A DNA stretch of 64,000 nt from Ricordea florida. Its lineage: Eukaryota; Cnidaria; Anthozoa; Corallimorpharia; Ricordeidae. The stretch's first letter is position 1; every line of letters begins with the position of its first letter. This document shows positions 52,901 to 62,668 of this stretch, piece by piece. The stretch lies in the NCBI GenBank assembly GCA_949710005.1, contig OX453275.1, positions 19,763,507 through 19,827,506 on the forward strand. The letters are read 5' to 3'. The translations under genes and the position numbers were made by a program. The notes under the pieces are model-generated. The model saw only the letters and a list, made by a program, of their open reading frames with translations. It did no database searches and had not been told where the DNA came from.

Positions 52901-55900
52901 AGTAATAATATGCATGTGAAAGTTTCGACATGTTGATTGGCTGAGGGCACGTCAATTAATCCTGGCCACGTCAGCAAGTCGAAATTGAATGCAAATAATT
53001 GAAATTGGAATTTGAAATTAATTTTTCTTCCCATGCTAATAATAATTATAGATGCAAAAATTTCAACGCGCTGATTGATTGAGAGCACCTCAATCCCAAA
53101 TAGTGCAGAAAGTTGAAATTGAATGTAGAAATATGAAGTTAAATTTTTGCATGTATATTATCAACGAGTAATCAAATGATTTCGTTGGCAATTTTGTATA
53201 AATAAGAGCTTGACAATTCTTCATAGACAACAAATTACACTCACCTTACAGGCTCAAGCAATTTACTCAAGCTCATTTATTCCAAACTCGAAAGCATTTG
53301 ATTACCTATACATTATTATTAACAAGTAATAAAATCCCAAGACAACAAATCGTACTTGCCTATGAGCTGGTGCCATTTTTTAGTCTTAACCCTTTCACTC
53401 CCAAGAATGACTTCATAGCTTTTACTCTGTCTAACGCCAGATTTTACTTGTCACAGGGAGACCCCTTGGGAGTGAAAGGGTTAAAAACCAAATTGCACTC
53501 CACATTATTAGTTTGCCTACTGTACACAAACAGAACAACCACCACAAAATACTGCAGAATTCTTGTTACTCTTCAACTAATGATGATACAGACTGTTACA
53601 GGAGCATGGTTATAAGAGCTCCAGTAACTACAAACAAAGAGTTTGCATCAGTCCAGCTTACCTGGAGTTCTTGAAGCCTCTCACGAATCTTTATAAAGCC
53701 CATGTGCAGTTTGCCTCCAAAATGATCAGCTAGCCTAGATTGAAAACAAACAGATTCACAGTAATTACACACAAAATTCTTATCAAGTAATCAGTAAGTA
53801 ACCCCCTCTCGTGTCGTTTCTCGCAAGACACATCTCGTGTCTATCAAGTCGCTCCTTGTTTCTCTAAACACGAGTCACGTTTCTCACAAGAATAACTCAA
53901 CAGGGTAGTGTGGCATAAATTACTCACAATAAAGGCTGGTCCTCACTTGACATGAGCATAAACAAGAGCAGAAGCATATTATTTTGTTATTATATTTTTC
54001 ATAGATTTTTATATATTTCCGCTGACAATAATCTTGCAGGCAAAGTTATGCTTATGTCTATGCTTATGTCGTCTCGGTTCACTTGTAAATGACTAATATA
54101 AGCGTGGGCACAAGCACAAGAAAATGGAAATGTTCTATATTTTTTATGCTCAGCTTATGCTTATGTCTATGTCGTCCTAGTTCACACTTGAAAATTCTTA
54201 GCTCACGTCTATGCTTATGCTCAAGTCAAGTGTGAACCAGCCCTAAGGAGTGTTCATGTCTTGAGGATCAACTCTGCATTACATGTACGTGTTGCCATGT
54301 AGCCTATAGTAACCCACTGACTCCCAGAGGTGATCAGTACACACAGGTAACTTCTCTGTTAATGTCATTACGACGCATAGTAAATACAGGAGACAGCCAC
54401 CCACCTACAGTTGTCACACGTAATTGATCTCACACCAACTTCTCCATTTAGTAGCATACATATACATTTAGAAAATTTTGTATAGCACTCACTAATGAGA
54501 ATCCAGATTTCTCAAATCCTCAGTTTCTCAAACCTCCCAATAACTGCAACCAATTTTTGTTTCCACTGGAGGTTGTACTGTACATGTACAGTGCATCTTA
54601 GGAGTATAGGGGTAAAACAACTGGCTCAAAAACCTTCATTTCTAGCATTCAAGACAATTATCAAAGACAATTAAAGTTAAAGTTAAAGTTTGGAGCAGGA
54701 GGGCATTTGAAATATGGAATTGACACAGGTCATATGATACTCAATGTGACACCTGAAGAAAACTTGTGTTTTGTTCATTTAGCTGAGTTGTTAAAAGAAG
54801 CCGGGCAAAGTCATCTTTACTGACAGTCAATTTGCCAAAGGGCCCACACTTAATGATAACACTAAGTTACATGCACTGAATACCTTCAAAAGAGGTAAAC
54901 CCATAATGGTTAAAGGTACAGCACTGTGAAAAGATGCACTTTACATGCATAATTCTCACCTGCGGTCATTGTCATACAAGCTGAGGTATGCGGCACACAC
55001 TTCGCACACTCGTAGCTTCTGCTGCTGTAGAGACGATGATGGCAACGTACTGCGATAGATGTCCTGTTTGAGTAACAGTATGTATTAATTGCAGAAACCA
55101 ACTTTTATTCTATCCTGACTCCCACAATTAGATTGGCTAGCCTACTCCTTACATGAACATGCACCTATTCTGCAGTAGACAGTAAGTAACAAAAATGCCC
55201 ACACTTGGAAGAAGACACTGTACTTAACTTGTAAGTTACAAAAAATCAGAAAATATTTGCATAACATCACGCATAGTTTAAAGTATTTTGAATGTTTTCT
55301 ACTAAAACATCACTAAACTGTACCAGTTCTCTTTTTATATGAGTCAACAGTTAACAAAGAGCCATGTGCCTTGTTGGCTAACTGGACTGGTGCATGTACA
55401 GAACTCAAACTTATTGTTAATTACATGAAGTCATGTGAGATACGATTTGCAGAATTGCATTGTAAAATGAATCAGGGTGTGTACCTCTGCAATCCTTTTC
55501 TTCGCTTTCAAGTCTTCTACTTCCTTCAAAAGCTCCATAGATTCCTCTACATTACCCTCTGCACCTGTATGGAAAATAAGTCATGGTGATTACTTCAAAC
55601 TGGAGGACTTCTCAAGTGGCAATACAACGCAGCTTGGATCGCGTTTAGGGATTTTTTGTTGTACGTTTTGATGAATGCTGTACGTCTTGTTTTCTTGCTG
55701 ACAGAAAAAATTTTGTTTAGTTCTAGTGGCGACATTTCGTCAAATAGCGTTGCAAACTCTTTCTGTATTTAAGCCATTCTGCAAAAAAATATAATTCAAC
55801 TTTGGTTCTCCAGTGAACCAGTTACATCAAATTTGGTTATGCAAGATTAATTTGCATTTGTAAACGAATCCTTTCTGCTTGGTTTTTATCAATTAACTGC

Positions 55901-58900
55901 AGGGTTAAAAACATAAACCATTACCTTTGAACACAGCCAAATCAAATTTAGTTGCTTTCTTTGTGTTTTCAGGGACTGCTTCGATCTTGATTTTGATTAC
56001 TTTTTTCACTTTTAAAAAATGCAAACCAAGATGCCATATTTTTCGAAATTCGCCCGACTGAAAGTTGCTCAGATATTTGGAGTTTGTCTCGCCAATCATA
56101 AATATTGTAAATAGATTGAAAATAGCTTTTCAGTTTTTATTTTTTACCTGAAGAAGGCCGAACGGCCAAAACATTGTATTAAACTCCTACATGAAGTCGA
56201 GACATTATATCCTGTGGATCCTCTTACTGGGAGTTCATTGTTAGGTATACCAATTTTACACTGCTTATATATACATATATATATATATAAAGTGTAAAAG
56301 TTGATTAATCGTAAAACAGTGCTCAATGGTATTTGGCTTTGTGAAGGGCTTATGGGTGTTTTGGTTGAGGTTGAATGTGACATCCAGGAAGTTAATTATC
56401 TGCTTGTTAGCTTCTATAGTAATGTGTAGTCCGTTATTTTTAAAGACACGGCATATTTCTTTCTTGATGTTTTCTGTGTCTCTAGGTGTGGTGTTAGTGG
56501 TCGCCAGTCCGTCGTCTCGGTAAAGTCCTACGTTAATATTAAGGTGTTGCAGCTGGGATAGGAGAAAACTTCCTACAAGCTCGCATGTTTCCGCGCCGTC
56601 GTAGCTGCCCATTGTGACGTCAAATGCTGCGTTGCCTTTCTTTTGCCAGGGTTGTTTCTTGTGGATTAGGATGGAACTTTTAGCATGGATTATGATGTTT
56701 CTTTCGTGTGTGGTGATGTTGTCGTGGGCTGAGGCGAAGTCGAGTGCTTTGTTAAGGAGGTCTTGGCTGATTGACGGGTAGAATTCTTCAATGTCGAAGC
56801 AGATGAAGTTGAGGTGGTGTTTGTCTTTGATGGCTTTAAACCAGTCGATTACAGATGCAGTGTTTTTCCATTGATTAAAGTTGCATTTTCTTGCGATGTT
56901 ACTGTTGATACGATCGAGAATCCTTTTGCTGACTTTGCCTATTTCGGATTTCGTTGGGTTGAGTAGTCTGCAGGTTGGTTTGTTAGCGAAGTTAGGCTTG
57001 TGGTTTTTAAGTGTTATGAAGGCGTCTATTTCGGCTGTAGCGTCCACTCTGTCGTCGATGCCCAGCTTCGCATGTCGTCTTCGAAATCTTTTAGTTCTTC
57101 GATCGGCGGAGGGTTCTTCGTGGATTTGAAGCCATAGTTTTCCTTGGAGGTCGTAGTTGTGTCGGGGTTGAGGAAAAAGTGGGCTTTCCAGCGCATTCTG
57201 CGAAGGAACTGTTCTGTTTTCTCGATGAGTCGCTGAAGGTAGTCTTTACGTGATGGTAGAGGAATATTCTTGGTTGAGTAGCTGATGTTGAATTTTTCCA
57301 TTACGAAGTATCTTAGAGTGCTCGACAAGCCGGACTTGGAGCAGGTATAAAGTGTAAAAGTTGATTAATCGTAAAACAGTGCTCAATACGTGAACGTAGA
57401 GCGAAGTAGTTGTTGCGGGAGAAAAAACACACAAACAAACTACAGGTTTATCCCTCCAAGCCTGTTTCGTGGTTGCCCACTCATCAGGGGATATGGTGGG
57501 AATGTACTTTACCATCGCTTATATACAAAGTAGTTAAATTTACATAATAATAGAGATCGTTAAGTTTCAGGTATTGCGTAAGAGGGTTTTGTTTCTGTGG
57601 CGGCAAGAAGACACCTAGAGACACAGAAAACATCAAGAAAGAAATATGCCGTGTCTTTAAAAATAACGGACTACGCATTACTATAGAAGCTAACAAGCAG
57701 ATAATTAACTTCCTGGATGTCACATTCAACCTCAACCAAAACACCTATAAGCCCTTCACAAAGCCAAATACGACACTACAGTACGTCCACCGCGAGAGCA
57801 ACCACCCGCCAATCACTACAAAGAACATTCCCGCTGGCATCAACAAACGACTATCATCCCTATCATCCGACAAAGCATCCTTTGACCAAGCCGCCCCCTC
57901 ATACCAGAAAGCACTCGACGAAAGCGGATACAGCTACACCCTACACTACGAACCAACCACACCTAACAAGCGAAAAAACCGTCAACGCAGTAACATCCTG
58001 TGGTACAACCCCCCTTTCAGCAAGAACACAAGTACTAACATCGGACACAAATTCCTCGCTCTAGTAGATAAGCACTTTCCAAAAGACCACGAGCTCCGTA
58101 AAATCTTCAACCGCAACACCATCAAGATCAGTTACAGCTGCATGAACAACACTAAACAAATAATCGACAACCCTAATAAACGCATCTTAACCACATCTAC
58201 ACAAACCAACGATGCTGCCGCCGCTAACACTAAAGAAAGAAAGACATGCAACTGCCGACAAAAGAACAATTGCCCACTCAACGGAAACTGCCTACAACCA
58301 TCGGTAATCTACCAAGCCACCGTTACGCGTAAAGACAACAACACGTCCCAAACCTACATCGGACTTACGGAAAACGACTTCAAAACAAGATACAGAAACC
58401 ACACCGCATCTTTCCGCCACGCTAAACACAGAAACTCCACCGAGCTCAGCAAACACATATGGACCCTTAAAGACAACAACATTGAACACTTTATTTCCTG
58501 GCGGATCCTGTCTTCACACTCGCCATATAACAGCTCAAGCAAAAGATGTAACCTCTGCCTCAAAGAAAAATTCCTAATCATCTGCCGACCCGAACTATCC
58601 ACGCTAAACAAACGTAATGAACTTGTGTCTTCTTGCCGCCACAGAAACAAAACCCTCTTACGCAATACCTGAAACTTAACGATCTCTATTATTATGTAAA
58701 TTTAACTACTTTTTATATAAGCGATGGTAAAGGACATTCCCACCATATCCCCTGATGAGTGGGCAACCACGAAACAGGCTTGTAGGGATAAACCTGTAGT
58801 TTGTTTGTGTGTTTTTTCTCCCGCAACAACATATATATATATATATGTATATATATTGTATATGTTGTAGCTCGATTTTTTCCTTGTTCAAATTTTATTT

Positions 58901-60774
58901 TTCTTTGTTTTCTGGTATGGTAATGTATGATAATGAGTTGAAACAAAGGAAAATAAAATTTACACCAAGGATAAAATTGAACTACAACATGTATACATAT
59001 ATACATTTATTTATTTTAAAGGTGTCCGTTCGTGGTCACATGCTTACGGCCTGGTTACCTGGCAACATTAGTGCATGTGAATTTCTGACATTATGAATTT
59101 GGTGAATGATGTTTTGAAAATCATGTAAATTTTGTGGAAACCGATTTTACTCATTCTGGAGGTACATCCCAGCAAGAAGAACTCCGAGATATACAAGAAA
59201 GAGCAGCAACACATTGTTGTCAAGTAAGTTTGAATGCCTCAAAAATCAATACACGGGAAGCAGCGACTCGAAGCAGACACTGAGAAACAACGGTGGGGAC
59301 GATAACAACAGACATCGCAGCAAAGACAACAACTGCTTGCTCAAAAAAACAAAACAAAGGAAACAGCAGGGAAAAGGACCAGGAATACAATCAAGTTAGA
59401 TTTGAAACTCAATTTGCTATCAATGAGACTTGTTTTAGCTTAGCTATACAGGACATGAGCGAACGATTACATAGCAAAATTAGCAAACATCATTTTATGG
59501 TATCAGTGATGCTCTGAGAGGTACACAGAAAAGGTGTCCACTTCCCCTGAATAGAAATGCCACATCAATGTAACTATCAGATAAAAAGATTACAAATATT
59601 TTGGGGTTATAAACATTTGTTTCTCTGTAATAGAGGTTTCCCAGTGGGGAATGTCAACCATATAGTGTGTGGTTGTCACTAAATATTGGTGTTTGACATA
59701 ATAAAAATGAAGCAGAGAGCAGTAAGGTAAAAGGGTAATATTTTATGTCAAATTAACTGCACAACTGTACTGTTACATTGTGCATAAACAGTGAAACTAC
59801 CCATACCCAACCCAAGGATGCTAATCCAACATTGCCATTTCCAGCGAAGGGATTGTGTGTGTTGGGATTAAGTAGGTGGCCATGGAACTTGAAGGTACAA
59901 ACCCTTTGTGAATTTTCATTGAATTCTCCATCTGTTCTCATTGTTGTTCACCTTCTGCTGATGTCTGACAGTGTATTCAGTTACAACAATTTTTCTAAAG
60001 AATTTTCAATCTGTTTTGTTGCTCGTCTTCTGATTCCATTAATAGAATCAATAATAGAACTGCTTTCTGAAACCTCTCCAGTTGCATAAGTCGTTCCTAC
60101 TCAATTTTCGTTCTAAGTTGTTTTGCTAAATTTTGTTTGCCAGTTTTGTTATGTAATCATTCGCTATGTCCTGTATAGCTAAAACAAGTCTTTGGTTCTA
60201 TTGACAACAAATTCAATTTCAAATCTAACTTGATTGTATTCCTGGTGCATTAACCTGCTGTTTCCTTTGTCTTTTTTTAGTGAGCAGTTGTTATTTTTGT
60301 TTGTTTATCTGTGTGCTTTGTTGTTTCTACTTACGGCATGTAAAATCTATATCATGGAGCAAATGAAGAAGCCTAAGCCACGTATTACACTGTGATAAAA
60401 CATGACAGGCATTTGAGAACAAAAGTGAAATGTAGAACATGAGTGAAATGTAGGAAACACGTTTCACTTGTGATCTCAAATGTTTTATCACAGTGTAATG
60501 CATGGCTTAGGCTTTTTTATTTGGTAATATAAGCTCTCAGCTCAATTTACTCTGGCTTGTGAGCCACGTGGTCTGACCGGAAGCGACAAAATTAGTAACC
60601 TTGTCTACCAACATTGAAACATTGACAGAGACAAGAGGCCACTTGGTTAATATCCCTGGTCAATAAGTTAACTTTACTAAGTTTCAGTTTATTTCTTACT
60701 CATACCGCACCTTTAGTTTCTGCCTCAGCCAGCTTCTTGCCTATCTGTTCCGCCAAGTCCTGTACTGCTTGCGC
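49687..60774 (-). CDS. LUC7L: LUC7-like U1 snRNP-associated splicing factor (7 exons, 5'-partial)
   Basis: Exons 60774-60711, 55564-55485, 55063-54960, 53734-53662, 52864-52731, 50571-50524 and 49909-49687 all have GT/AG borders and join in one frame (726 nt, 241 residues plus stop). The order is a helical region (LAEQIGKKLAEAETKG, AEGNVEESMELLKEVEDLK), the second LUC7 zinc finger (KLRVCEVCAAYLSLYDNDRR, then HFGGKLHMGF; C-C-H-H), a long Arg/Glu helix and an RS domain. LUC7 proteins bind U1 snRNP and affect 5' splice-site choice in the nucleus. LADHFGGKLHMGF...REKL-type spacing fits LUC7L/LUC7L2 rather than LUC7L3. The N-terminal third, including the first zinc finger, must lie past 64000. Introns are full of MITEs and a PLE. 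Confidence 0.88.
49910..50523 (-). other. LUC7-like intron 6
   Basis: Bounded by donor GAAGAAG|GTAAAT and acceptor TTGCAG. No repeat or gene recognised inside. Confidence 0.6.
50524..50571 (-). CDS. LUC7L: LUC7-like, 48-nt exon
   Basis: A small exon between acceptor ATTTTGTAG and donor GTAAAT encoding about RRRYSRSRSREGKRRR. Its length is a multiple of three, so skipping would keep the frame (16 residues shorter RS tail). Confidence 0.8.
50572..52730 (-). other. LUC7-like intron 5 with MITE-type repeats
   Basis: Holds the palindrome 51426-51520, a 14-base C run (51589-51602), a short PLE-tail relic (about 52515-52550, minus) and GCGCCGCTCGCTGCGCTCGCTCC (52302). No other gene. Confidence 0.5.
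51426..51520. repeat. 95-bp palindrome
   Basis: CCTACGAACAGACACATTTC ... GAAATGCGTCTGTGTTCGTAGG, inner arms GTTTCTCACCGCCGA/TCGGCGGTGAGAGAC, an AAAAAATTA loop. Confidence 0.85.
52731..52864 (-). CDS. LUC7L: LUC7-like, Arg/Glu-rich exon
   Basis: Acceptor ATTTTTCAG|GAT, donor AACG|GTGCGT. Encodes DGVAKKRYEREMERVRRREE and a run of ER/KR dipeptides, the charged helix between zinc finger and RS domain. Confidence 0.85.
52903..53308. mobile_element. Two diverged family C copies in LUC7-like intron 4
   Basis: TAATATGCATGTGAAAGTTT ... CATGCTAATAATAATTAT (52903-53045) and GATGCAAAAATTTCAACGCG ... GATTACCTATAC (53048-53308) match the family C unit at 46473-46786; the second keeps a degenerate version of the long palindrome. 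Confidence 0.65.
53386..53484. mobile_element. 99-bp MITE with TTAA ends
   Basis: TTAACCCTTTCACTCCCAAG ... CTTGGGAGTGAAAGGGTTAA, perfectly mirrored; TTAA at both ends suggests a TTAA-targeting family (piggyBac- or Kolobok-type). Confidence 0.75.
53662..53734 (-). CDS. LUC7L: LUC7-like, zinc finger 2 C-terminal exon
   Basis: Acceptor AATCTAG, donor CCAG|GTAAGC. Encodes (R)LADHFGGKLHMGFIKIRERL and QELQ, with the two His of the zinc finger. Confidence 0.92.
53929..54246. mobile_element. MITE with GGCTGGTYCWCACTTGAC TIRs (hAT-like?)
   Basis: AAAGGCTGGTCCTCACTTGA (left) mirrors TCAAGTGTGAACCAGCCCTA (right); the interior repeats CTTATGTCTATGCTTATGTCG. No clear target duplication was found. Confidence 0.6.
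54247..54959 (-). other. Remainder of LUC7-like intron 3
   Basis: No gene or strong repeat; three GTTAAA units at about 54676. Confidence 0.4.
54960..55063 (-). CDS. LUC7L: LUC7-like, zinc finger 2 N-terminal exon
   Basis: Acceptor CAAACAG, donor CGCAG|GTGAG. Encodes DIYRSTLPSSSLQQQKLRVC through CAAYLSLYDNDR, with the two Cys of the zinc finger. Confidence 0.92.
55485..55564 (-). CDS. LUC7L: LUC7-like, helical exon
   Basis: Acceptor TATACAG, donor AGAG|GTACAC. Encodes GAEGNVEESMELLKEVEDLK then AKKRIAE, matching the conserved linker between the LUC7 zinc fingers. Confidence 0.9.
55565..56140 (-). other. LUC7-like intron 1 (part), nothing recognised
   Basis: AT-rich, no gene; a minus-strand 64-residue frame (56099-55905) has no recognisable similarity. 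Confidence 0.35.
56148..56300 (+). mobile_element. Solo fragment of a PLE-type terminal region with degenerate hammerhead core
   Basis: CTGAAGA-A-GGCC-GAAC-GGCC-AAAAC (56148-56173) resembles a hammerhead core with U7 and G12 changed and a perfect 4-bp stem II; a TATATA array (56264-56290) follows. It abuts the PLE pieces to the right. Confidence 0.4.
56265..57047 (-). pseudogene. Penelope-like element reverse transcriptase (C-terminally truncated)
   Basis: 260 residues with PLE RT motifs: FITLKNHKPNF, CRLLNPTKSEIGK, FDIEEFYPSI, VTMGSYDGAETCELVG and the active-site loop GLYRDDGLA. It ends at KPFTKPNT, where the coding sequence is joined to terminal-repeat DNA (HCFTINQLLHF is that DNA in translation), so the endonuclease part is missing. 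Upstream it is broken from its N-terminal part by a deletion and frameshift at about 57050. Confidence 0.85.
57048..57328 (-). pseudogene. Penelope-like element N-terminal fragment
   Basis: MEKFNISYSTKNIPLPSRKD then RRMRWKAHFFLNPD and STKNPPPIEELKDFEDDM are typical of the region before the PLE RT fingers. After DDMR the frame shifts (true continuation LGIDDRVDATAE in another frame) and the block usually found between these points is absent, indicating an internal deletion. Confidence 0.8.
57344..57613 (-). repeat. PLE terminal repeat (pLTR), minus orientation
   Basis: The reverse complement matches 58632-58830: the last codons of the endonuclease ORF, the stop, then GATGGTAAAGTACATTCCCA, a hammerhead core and TGTTTTTTCTCCCGCAACAA, continuing to ATTAATCAACTTTTACACTT. 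It abuts head-to-head the plus-strand PLE piece at 57614. Confidence 0.82.
57449..57493 (-). ncRNA. Hammerhead ribozyme motif with altered cleavage site (PLE pLTR, minus copy)
   Basis: Same fold as 58746-58790 (CTGATGA at 57487-57481, stem II GTGG-GCAA-CCAC, GAAA, stem I TATCCC/GGGATA), but the base at U16.1, next to the cleavage site, is G (GGA instead of GTA), so it is probably inactive. Confidence 0.65.
57614..58672 (+). CDS. Penelope-like element RT C-terminus and GIY-YIG endonuclease (N-terminally truncated)
   Basis: Open for 352 codons from the junction at 57614 (PRDTENIKKEICRVFKNNGL) to the stop at 58672; the first Met in frame is only at 58142. It contains the end of the RT (INFLDVTFNL), a linker with a Cys cluster (CNCRQKNNCPLNGNC) and a GIY-YIG domain (VIYQATVT, TYIGLTENDFKTRYRNH with catalytic Arg, and a later LKEKFLI Glu). 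Together with the minus-strand RT piece it would represent one PLE split and inverted by rearrangement; alone it lacks the polymerase core. Confidence 0.82.
   Translation, partial: PRDTENIKKEICRVFKNNGLRITIEANKQIINFLDVTFNLNQNTYKPFTKPNTTLQYVHRESNHPPITTKNIPAGINKRLSSLSSDKASFDQAAPSYQKALDESGYSYTLHYEPTTPNKRKNRQRSNILWYNPPFSKNTSTNIGHKFLALVDKHFPKDHELRKIFNRNTIKISYSCMNNTKQIIDNPNKRILTTSTQTNDAAAANTKERKTCNCRQKNNCPLNGNCLQPSVIYQATVTRKDNNTSQTYIGLTENDFKTRYRNHTASFRHAKHRNSTELSKHIWTLKDNNIEHFISWRILSSHSPYNSSSKRCNLCLKEKFLIICRPELSTLNKRNELVSSCRHRNKTLLRNT
58673..58838 (+). repeat. PLE terminal repeat (pLTR), plus orientation
   Basis: Matches the reverse complement of 57344-57613 up to CTCCCGCAACAAC, where a TATATA array interrupts it. 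Contains the complete hammerhead motif. Confidence 0.82.
58746..58790 (+). ncRNA. Hammerhead ribozyme (type I) in PLE terminal repeat
   Basis: All parts are present: stem I TATCCC (58746-58751) with GGGATA (58785-58790), six perfect pairs; CTGATGA (58752-58758); stem II GTGG-GCAA-CCAC (58759-58770); GAAA (58771-58774); stem III ACA-GGCT-TGT, three pairs (58774-58783, A15.1-U16.1); cleavage after the A at 58784 (GUA). A very short stem III is what has been described for hammerheads of PLE terminal repeats. It would process the element's RNA. Confidence 0.8.
59013..60330 (+). mobile_element. Dispersed repeat family A, copy 5 (plus strand)
   Basis: Starts TTATTTTAAAGGTGTCCGTT after a TA-rich stretch, with a degenerate proximal hairpin (GCCTGGTTACCTGGC). 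The first exon (FVETDFTHSGGTSQQEELRD) and GTAAGT donor lie at about 59135-59230. A 61-residue frame (59214-59399, GSSDSKQTLRNN...RHRSKDNN) corresponds to the basic stretch of copy 1. It is the most diverged copy and is truncated distally. Confidence 0.6.
60369..60515. repeat. 147-bp imperfect palindrome
   Basis: AAGCCTAAGCCACGTATTAC ... GTAATGCATGGCTTAGGCTT with inner ACTGTGATAAAAC / GTTTTATCACAGT and CATTTGAGA / TCTCAAATG arms. Confidence 0.82.
60533..60605 (+). repeat. Repeat L (copy 5, diverged)
   Basis: AGCTCTCAGCTCAATTTACT ... GCCACGTGGTCTGACCGG; the distal CCTCGC hairpin is lost. Confidence 0.55.
60711..60774 (-). CDS. LUC7L: LUC7-like, first exon within the window
   Basis: Acceptor TATGTAG, donor AAAG|GTGCGG. 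Encodes AQAVQDLAEQIGKKLAEAET then K and the first base of Gly, aligned with the helix after the LUC7 N-terminal zinc finger. Earlier exons were not found up to 64000. Confidence 0.85.
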
Positions 60775-61822
60775 CTACATATACATGAAAAAAAAAAGGA
60801 TGAGCTTTGAAGAGGAAGCCTGCATGGGACCAAAAGTGTATTGGTTGCAAGCACATTACGTGTACATGTGCATGTACAAGTGCGCTCAGCCGTTTTCGTC
60901 ATTTTGCATTATAAACAAAATTATTTTGGGGGGATGCACGAATGCATCGTGTAATTTGAGAGAGCACAAAGAGGACACTCCATCATTGACAATAAAAAAC
61001 TTAATTGAGATAGCCAGTTAGAACTATAAGAAACCTAACATTTGGATACATTAATTTTTCTGCAGTCACAGGTGATTACCTGCAAGCAGGGTTTGAAATT
61101 AACAGGTGCAGGGGCAGGTAAAATGTGTTGCAGGTAAGAAAAAACTTCATCCCAGTAACCCCACTGGGCAAGTAGGTTTCATTGGTACAGGCAACTTGCA
61201 GTACTAAAAAGGTGATTCCAGAAAATATCCATACCCTACCACGGCAGCATCAACATTGTAACCATCCACCCCCCTTACCTTCGGAAATTCCAAAATGCTC
61301 TATCCCCCATGCCTTCCGAATTCCAAAATCGTTAGCCCCCCTCCCTTTTGGAAGTTCCAATGTTTCTTTATCGACCCTTTATAATTCCTGTTTGACTACA
61401 AAAATTGAAAAGATATGCATCCATTTAGGGAGGTCAGCTCCTGGGTTACATTGTCATTTCAAGAGAGAATACATATTTGAAAATGAATGCTGGAAACACT
61501 TACGCATAAACAATTTGACATTCAACATGGCATCAAAAACACTTGCCGTTCATGTCAGCGCCAGGTTTGACTGGCGACATGTTGGAATGAAATACAAATC
61601 TGTCAGGCATTCCATTTAGAACTGAGAGACTTAAAAGGATTGTACAGTTTTTATATCTATGTTTTTAATCCAAAATTAATCCAAGGCAAACACATCAAGG
61701 TTTTGGGAGAGTTTCTTTTTTTTTTATCACAGTCACAAATTGGCATGTTTTTTCAACATTTCTTGCATTGTGAGAGACCAGTTGATGTATTTACAAGAGA
61801 ATAAGACATCATCTTCTGAGGT

Positions 61823-61897
61823 TTGAACTCGAGCCCTTGCGAAATGTCAGATTGAAGGGCAAGTGCAATACCACTGTGCCACCAAGGCATCAAAAAT
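61823..61897 (-). repeat. tRNA-like SINE head (minus strand)
   Basis: The reverse complement has an A-box-like TGGCACAGTGGTATTGCA and a B-box-like GGCTCGAGTTCAAACC at tRNA spacing. The acceptor stem does not pair well, so a relic rather than a gene. Confidence 0.4.
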
Positions 61898-62317
61898 TCA
61901 CACATGGCAAATTACATTTTTAACCATGTGTGATTTCCAAGCTGACTTCCCCCTTTTCAGAGTTCAGACTGAATGCCAAGAAGCAAAACTCAAGCTTGTT
62001 TTAGGAGGTAGGGAAAAGAATCCTTTTCAACCTACTGCAATGAACTCGGAGCAAAAGTATAACATGGTCTGGAGTGTGAATCAATTCTCTCTTACCCTAT
62101 TTTTGTGTGTACTGAAAAGGTGAATATTTGGACAGAGTACTGAACGCTTCCAACTGGGCACTCTGTCAATTGAATCAATTGAATTGTTTATATTGAATTC
62201 TTGGATTCACTTACCTCGTTTATTCTTTTTTTATCGTAGTCACATATAGCCATGCTTTTTAGTATGTGTGATTTCATTGGCTCCAGTCCACGTGGGAATC
62301 GCATTCAAAGTCAGAGG

Positions 62318-62668
62318 TCAATCAGTGTACATAGACACAAACGCTGTATGAATGTACAACACTACCGGAATGTTTATTATGTGTGGAGAAAGAAGTTCTC
62401 TAGTAGAACCAGTTTGTTCACTTCTCAAACAGTGACCAGAGATTGAATTCTTGTATGATTTATAATCTAGTATTTTGATTGTATTCAACTTACATATCCT
62501 AACAGGTTTCCCTTTAGAGGCCTGATCAGTTTTTCTGTCGGAACATTCCTTTGGGACAAATAATTTTGCATCGTTTTCACCCCCAGGCGTCTTGTTCATT
62601 AATTTTAAGGGCTCCTCGATCTGGAGCTTGCTGCACAATTCACATTTGATGTACTTTTGTACACACAA
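62318..62668 (-). CDS. Hypothetical ORF with CxxC motif
   Basis: 116 residues, MCVQKYIKCELCSKLQIEEP...; one CELC pair could be part of a zinc finger. No family recognised; it lies inside the TIR element and may be a captured exon or chance. Confidence 0.2.
   Translation of the reverse strand: MCVQKYIKCELCSKLQIEEPLKLMNKTPGGENDAKLFVPKECSDRKTDQASKGKPVRICKLNTIKILDYKSYKNSISGHCLRSEQTGSTRELLSPHIINIPVVLYIHTAFVSMYTD

Noticed and set aside
52693-53088. 131-residue minus ORF through the LUC7-like exon
   Set aside because: Different frame from the conserved LUC7 reading and spans an intron-exon border.
57717-58064. 115-residue Thr/Pro/Ser-rich ORF
   Set aside because: Out-of-frame shadow of the PLE RT/GIY-YIG coding sequence.
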